Shown here one piece after another: positions 4,490-7,016 of a DNA stretch of 7,016 nt. The first letter of the stretch is position 1; each line of letters starts with the position of its first letter. The position numbers were made by a program, and so were the translations under genes. Where the stretch lies: contig JAEZZU010000028.1 in assembly GCA_023418355.1 (NCBI GenBank), positions 1 through 7,016 on the forward strand. Direction: 5' to 3'. The stretch comes from Pseudomonadota bacterium. Lineage in GTDB: Bacteria > Pseudomonadota > Gammaproteobacteria > Burkholderiales > Burkholderiaceae_C. The notes beneath the pieces were generated by a model. That model saw only the letters and a list, made by a program, of their open reading frames with translations, was not told where the DNA came from and did not search any database.

Positions 4490-5990
4490 AATTCTTCTCT
4501 GACCAGTGCAGGGCAGACAGGTCATTCACAAAGATCGGCATGTCCTTCCACAGACCACGCAGGTTCCTGTTCGCAATCGTCACCCACTGTGGCTGGTACA
4601 GGAAGGCATGCACCGCATCATTGGCCAGCAGGCGCTGTGCCTGGCCCAGCAGGCGTGCGCGGTCCGTGGGGTTGGGGGTGTTCTTGATCTTGTCGTACAG
4701 ATCGCGGAACTCCTGCGAGTCATAGGCCCAGTAGTACTCGGGCTTGGCAAAGTTGGCCAGGTCAAACGGCTCCACGTGGCTGATCATGGTCAGGTCGTAT
4801 TGCTTGTTGCCATAGGTGCCAGACAGCCACTGCGCCCATTCCACGTTCTGCAGCTTGACCTCAATGCCCACCTTGGCCAGTTGCGCGGCAATGATTTCAC
4901 CGCCCTGGCGCGCGTAAGGCGCGGGTGGCAGCGTCATGGTGAGCTTGAGCGGCAGCTTCACGCCCGCTTCGGCCAGCAGGGCCTTGGCCTTTTCGATGTC
5001 GTACGGGTTGATGCCGGTGGTGTCCACATAGCCAAAGGCGCCGGGCACGTAGTGGCTGCCAATGGGCTTGCCATAGCCTTCGGCGGCACCTTCAATGATG
5101 GCCTTGCGGTCAATGGCCGCAGCAATGGCCTTGCGCACGCGCACATCGTTCAAAGGCTTTTTGCCGTTGTTGATGGCCAGAATGGTCTTGGCACGCGAGC
5201 CGCTGACCTGTACCTGAAAACGTGGGTCCTTGGCAAACTGCGGCACGCTGCGGGGCGCAGCGCGCGGGAAGGCATCCACGTCACCCGCCAGCAAGGCGGC
5301 CACCTGGGCGGCTGCATCAGGAATGAAGCGGAAGGTCGCACGCTTGATGCGGATCTTGTTCGCATCGCGGAACTCGGGCCATGCCACCAGTGTCACCGAG
5401 CTGCCCTTGCGCCACTGGCCCAGCTGGTAGGGGCCGGTGCCCACGGGCTTGGTGGTGTTGGTGGCTGCGCTCTTGGGCTCGACGATGATGGCCGTGGCCT
5501 GACCGAGCAGGAACAGGAAGTCGGGATCGATTTCCTCGGTGACGATTTCCACCGTGTGCTCGTCCTTGACGTTCACCTTCATGCCGGCAAAGCTGCGCTT
5601 GTCCTTGTTGGTGCTGCCTTCGCTGCCAGCGCGGTCGAACGAGAACTGCACCGCCTCGGCGTTGAAGGGCTCACCGTTCTGGAACTTCACGCCCTTGCGC
5701 AGGCGGAAGGTGTAGGTCTTGAGGTCGGGGGAGACATCCCAGCTTTCCGCCAGCAGGGGCGAGACGCTGCCATCGGGGTTGATCTTGGTGAGCGTCTCAA
5801 AGATGTTGTAGTGCGTGATTTCAGCAATCGACGACGAGGCGCTGGCCGTGGGGTCCAGCACCGGAGGCTCCAGGGTGAGGGCCAGGGTCACGGTATCTTT
5901 TTTGCTGGACTGTGCCATGGCGTGCAGAGGCACGAGGGCTGCCAAACCGGCGAGAGCGCTGGACGCCAGCAAGCTGCGGCGATGGATCAT
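4488..5990 (-). CDS. ABC transporter substrate-binding protein, peptide/nickel family (SBP_bac_5)
   Basis: This 500-residue periplasmic receptor delivers a ligand (oligopeptide, dipeptide, glutathione, opine or similar) to an ABC importer. The N-terminus (MIHRRSLLASSALAGLAALV) is a signal peptide with likely cleavage after AMA (residue 26). The RRSLL sequence also fits a loose Tat motif, so Sec or Tat export cannot be decided. The mature chain has the family hallmarks: PLLAESWDVSPDLKTYTFRLRKGVKFQNGEPFNAEAV near residues 80-120 (PF00496 signature), a central VGTGPY, and a C-terminal lobe with YDLTMISH. Length is typical. The ribosome site AAGGGAG lies 10 bases before the ATG. It is the last gene of a leftward operon, 148 bp after the ATPase gene, and ends at the shared bidirectional terminator. 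The ligand is not predictable from the sequence. Confidence 0.94.
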   Translation of the reverse strand: MIHRRSLLASSALAGLAALVPLHAMAQSSKKDTVTLALTLEPPVLDPTASASSSIAEITHYNIFETLTKINPDGSVSPLLAESWDVSPDLKTYTFRLRKGVKFQNGEPFNAEAVQFSFDRAGSEGSTNKDKRSFAGMKVNVKDEHTVEIVTEEIDPDFLFLLGQATAIIVEPKSAATNTTKPVGTGPYQLGQWRKGSSVTLVAWPEFRDANKIRIKRATFRFIPDAAAQVAALLAGDVDAFPRAAPRSVPQFAKDPRFQVQVSGSRAKTILAINNGKKPLNDVRVRKAIAAAIDRKAIIEGAAEGYGKPIGSHYVPGAFGYVDTTGINPYDIEKAKALLAEAGVKLPLKLTMTLPPAPYARQGGEIIAAQLAKVGIEVKLQNVEWAQWLSGTYGNKQYDLTMISHVEPFDLANFAKPEYYWAYDSQEFRDLYDKIKNTPNPTDRARLLGQAQRLLANDAVHAFLYQPQWVTIANRNLRGLWKDMPIFVNDLSALHWSEKN

Positions 5991-6138
5991 GGTGGAAGTT
6001 CTCCCTTATGTCTCGTTGGATCGATCAGAACCGCGCATGCCCACGCACATTCCGTCTGTGCTGTGCGGTGCTGCCGGTCCTCCAGTGTGTTCACACCCAG
6101 CTGTGCTGCACTGCACAGTCTTGTGAGCAGACCGCTTT
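5991..6138 (-). other. Intergenic gap with two small dyads, between ATPase and binding-protein genes
   Basis: This gap is long for an operon. It holds two adjacent inverted repeats, GTGTG-TT-CACAC (6085-6096) and CTGTGC-TGCACT-GCACAG (6101-6118). Neither is followed by a T-run on either strand. They could be processing or mRNA-stabilising hairpins that raise the level of the binding protein, or operator sites. I found no convincing promoter. The ribosome site of the binding-protein gene is at 6001-6007. Confidence 0.4.
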
Positions 6139-7005
6139 TTACACCAAGTTCTGATGACTGGCCTGCGCACGCAGATTACGTAGCGCACGCGCACGGCCCG
6201 GCGCGATCTGCGGCACAGCGTTGAGCAGGCTCTGTGTGTAGGGGTGGCGCGCATGCTGGAACAGCTGCTGTGGCGTGCCGCGCTCGACAATCTTGCCCTG
6301 CTGCATGACGGTGACTTCATCGCACAGGTGGTTGACCACGGCCAGATCATGGCTGATGAGCAGGTAGGTCATGCCAAAGCGCTGCTGCAGATCGAGCATC
6401 AGATTCAGCACCTGGGCCTGGATCGATACATCCAGCGCGCTCACGGGTTCATCGGCCACGATGAGCTTGGGCCGGGTGATCAGCGCACGGGCAATGGCAA
6501 TGCGCTGGCGCTGCCCGCCGGAGAATTCGTGCGGGTACTTGTCCAGATCGCTGGGGTGCAGACCGACTTCGACCAGTGCTTCTTCCGCCAGCTCACGCTG
6601 CTCACTGCGGCTGGCCCGGCTCAATGCCTGCAGGGGCTCGGCCAGGATGGCTGCAATGCGCATGCGCGGGTCCAGCGATCCGTACGGGTCCTGGAACACC
6701 ATCTGGTAGTTGCGGCGCATGTCGCGCAGTTCACGGCTGCGCAGGCTGTGGATGTCATGCCCATCCCACAGCACCTGGCCGCTGCTCGGGGTATCCAGCC
6801 CCATGGCAAGGCGTGCCAGCGTGGATTTGCCAGAGCCGGACTCGCCCACAATGCCCAGATTGCGGCCGCTGTAGACCTTCAGGTCCACACCCTGCAGTGC
6901 GTGCAGCCATTGCGCAGGCTGCCACAGCTGGTGGCGGGGCAGGCGGTAGCTTTTGTCCACGGCCTGCAGCTGCAGCAGTGGGGGGCGCAGATCGTCGGAT
7001 TTCAT
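6139..7005 (-). CDS. Peptide/nickel ABC transporter ATP-binding protein (DppF/OppF-like)
   Basis: This 288-residue cytoplasmic ATPase powers an ABC importer. The motifs are complete: Walker A GESGSGKST (54-62), Q-loop FQDP (Q105), signature FSGGQRQR (161-168), Walker B LIVADE (181-186), D-loop SALD and switch histidine in SHD (H219). The C-terminal RHPYTQSLLNAVP (253-265) is the oligopeptide/dipeptide transporter extension, and the long insert before the ABC core (KSYRLPRHQLWQPAQWLHAL) is typical of the second, F-type ATPase. All catalytic residues are intact. GAGG lies 7 bases before the ATG at 7005, close to the right edge. The binding-protein gene follows on the same strand. F-type ATPases normally pair with a D-type ATPase and two permeases, which would lie beyond the right edge. 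The substrate is that of the operon and is unknown. Confidence 0.95.
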   Translation of the reverse strand: MKSDDLRPPLLQLQAVDKSYRLPRHQLWQPAQWLHALQGVDLKVYSGRNLGIVGESGSGKSTLARLAMGLDTPSSGQVLWDGHDIHSLRSRELRDMRRNYQMVFQDPYGSLDPRMRIAAILAEPLQALSRASRSEQRELAEEALVEVGLHPSDLDKYPHEFSGGQRQRIAIARALITRPKLIVADEPVSALDVSIQAQVLNLMLDLQQRFGMTYLLISHDLAVVNHLCDEVTVMQQGKIVERGTPQQLFQHARHPYTQSLLNAVPQIAPGRARALRNLRAQASHQNLV

Positions 7006-7016
7006 TTCCAGGCCTC

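Noticed and set aside
5901..5990. Firm Tat signal call for the binding protein
   Set aside because: RRSLL fits only loosely and lacks the usual S/T before RR and a following K; a Sec signal explains it equally well, so it is left open.
4506..6224. A 572-codon open frame on the + strand opposite the binding-protein gene
   Set aside because: It mirrors the codon pattern of a clear SBP_bac_5 gene on the other strand, shows no recognisable domain, and spans the gap and part of the ATPase gene. Long antisense frames are expected in high-GC genes.

Overview
The window looks like ordinary chromosome from a beta-proteobacterium, most likely Comamonadaceae (Comamonas or a close relative). The grounds are the high-GC codon use, protein variants typical of Burkholderiales, and AGCTGCTAGCGC-type palindromes in intergenic gaps, which I recall as common in this family. 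I see no mobile element, CRISPR array, rRNA or tRNA.

Left half (1-2482, + strand). The 3' end of aspS is followed by a small interspersed palindrome and a strong intrinsic terminator. Next come nudB (dihydroneopterin triphosphate pyrophosphohydrolase) and a YbhP-like endonuclease/exonuclease/phosphatase (EEP) gene that overlaps nudB by the four bases ATGA. After a short AT-rich gap comes folE (GTP cyclohydrolase I) with its own terminator. FolE and NudB catalyse the first two steps from GTP towards dihydroneopterin and tetrahydrofolate. The EEP gene lies between them.

Middle (2524-4397, + strand). An EamA/DMT-type membrane transporter is followed 9 bp later by a small predicted secreted protein of unknown function. 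A LysE/RhtB-type exporter then follows, with a plausible sigma70 promoter of its own.

Right part (4488-7016, - strand). A peptide/nickel-type ABC transporter operon enters from the right edge. It holds a DppF/OppF-like ATPase gene and then, after a 148-bp gap with small dyads, a periplasmic solute-binding protein gene. The permeases and a probable second ATPase would lie beyond the right edge.

The most unusual structure is the 90-bp gap between the convergent lysE-type and binding-protein genes. A perfect 16-bp hairpin sits between the two arms of a family palindrome, and the outer ends of those arms overlap the stop codons of both genes. The most interesting functional question is whether the EEP protein between nudB and folE removes the last phosphate of dihydroneopterin monophosphate. 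That step has no single dedicated enzyme established across bacteria, and this idea is inference from position only. No wholly new system is evident; most genes belong to well-known families.
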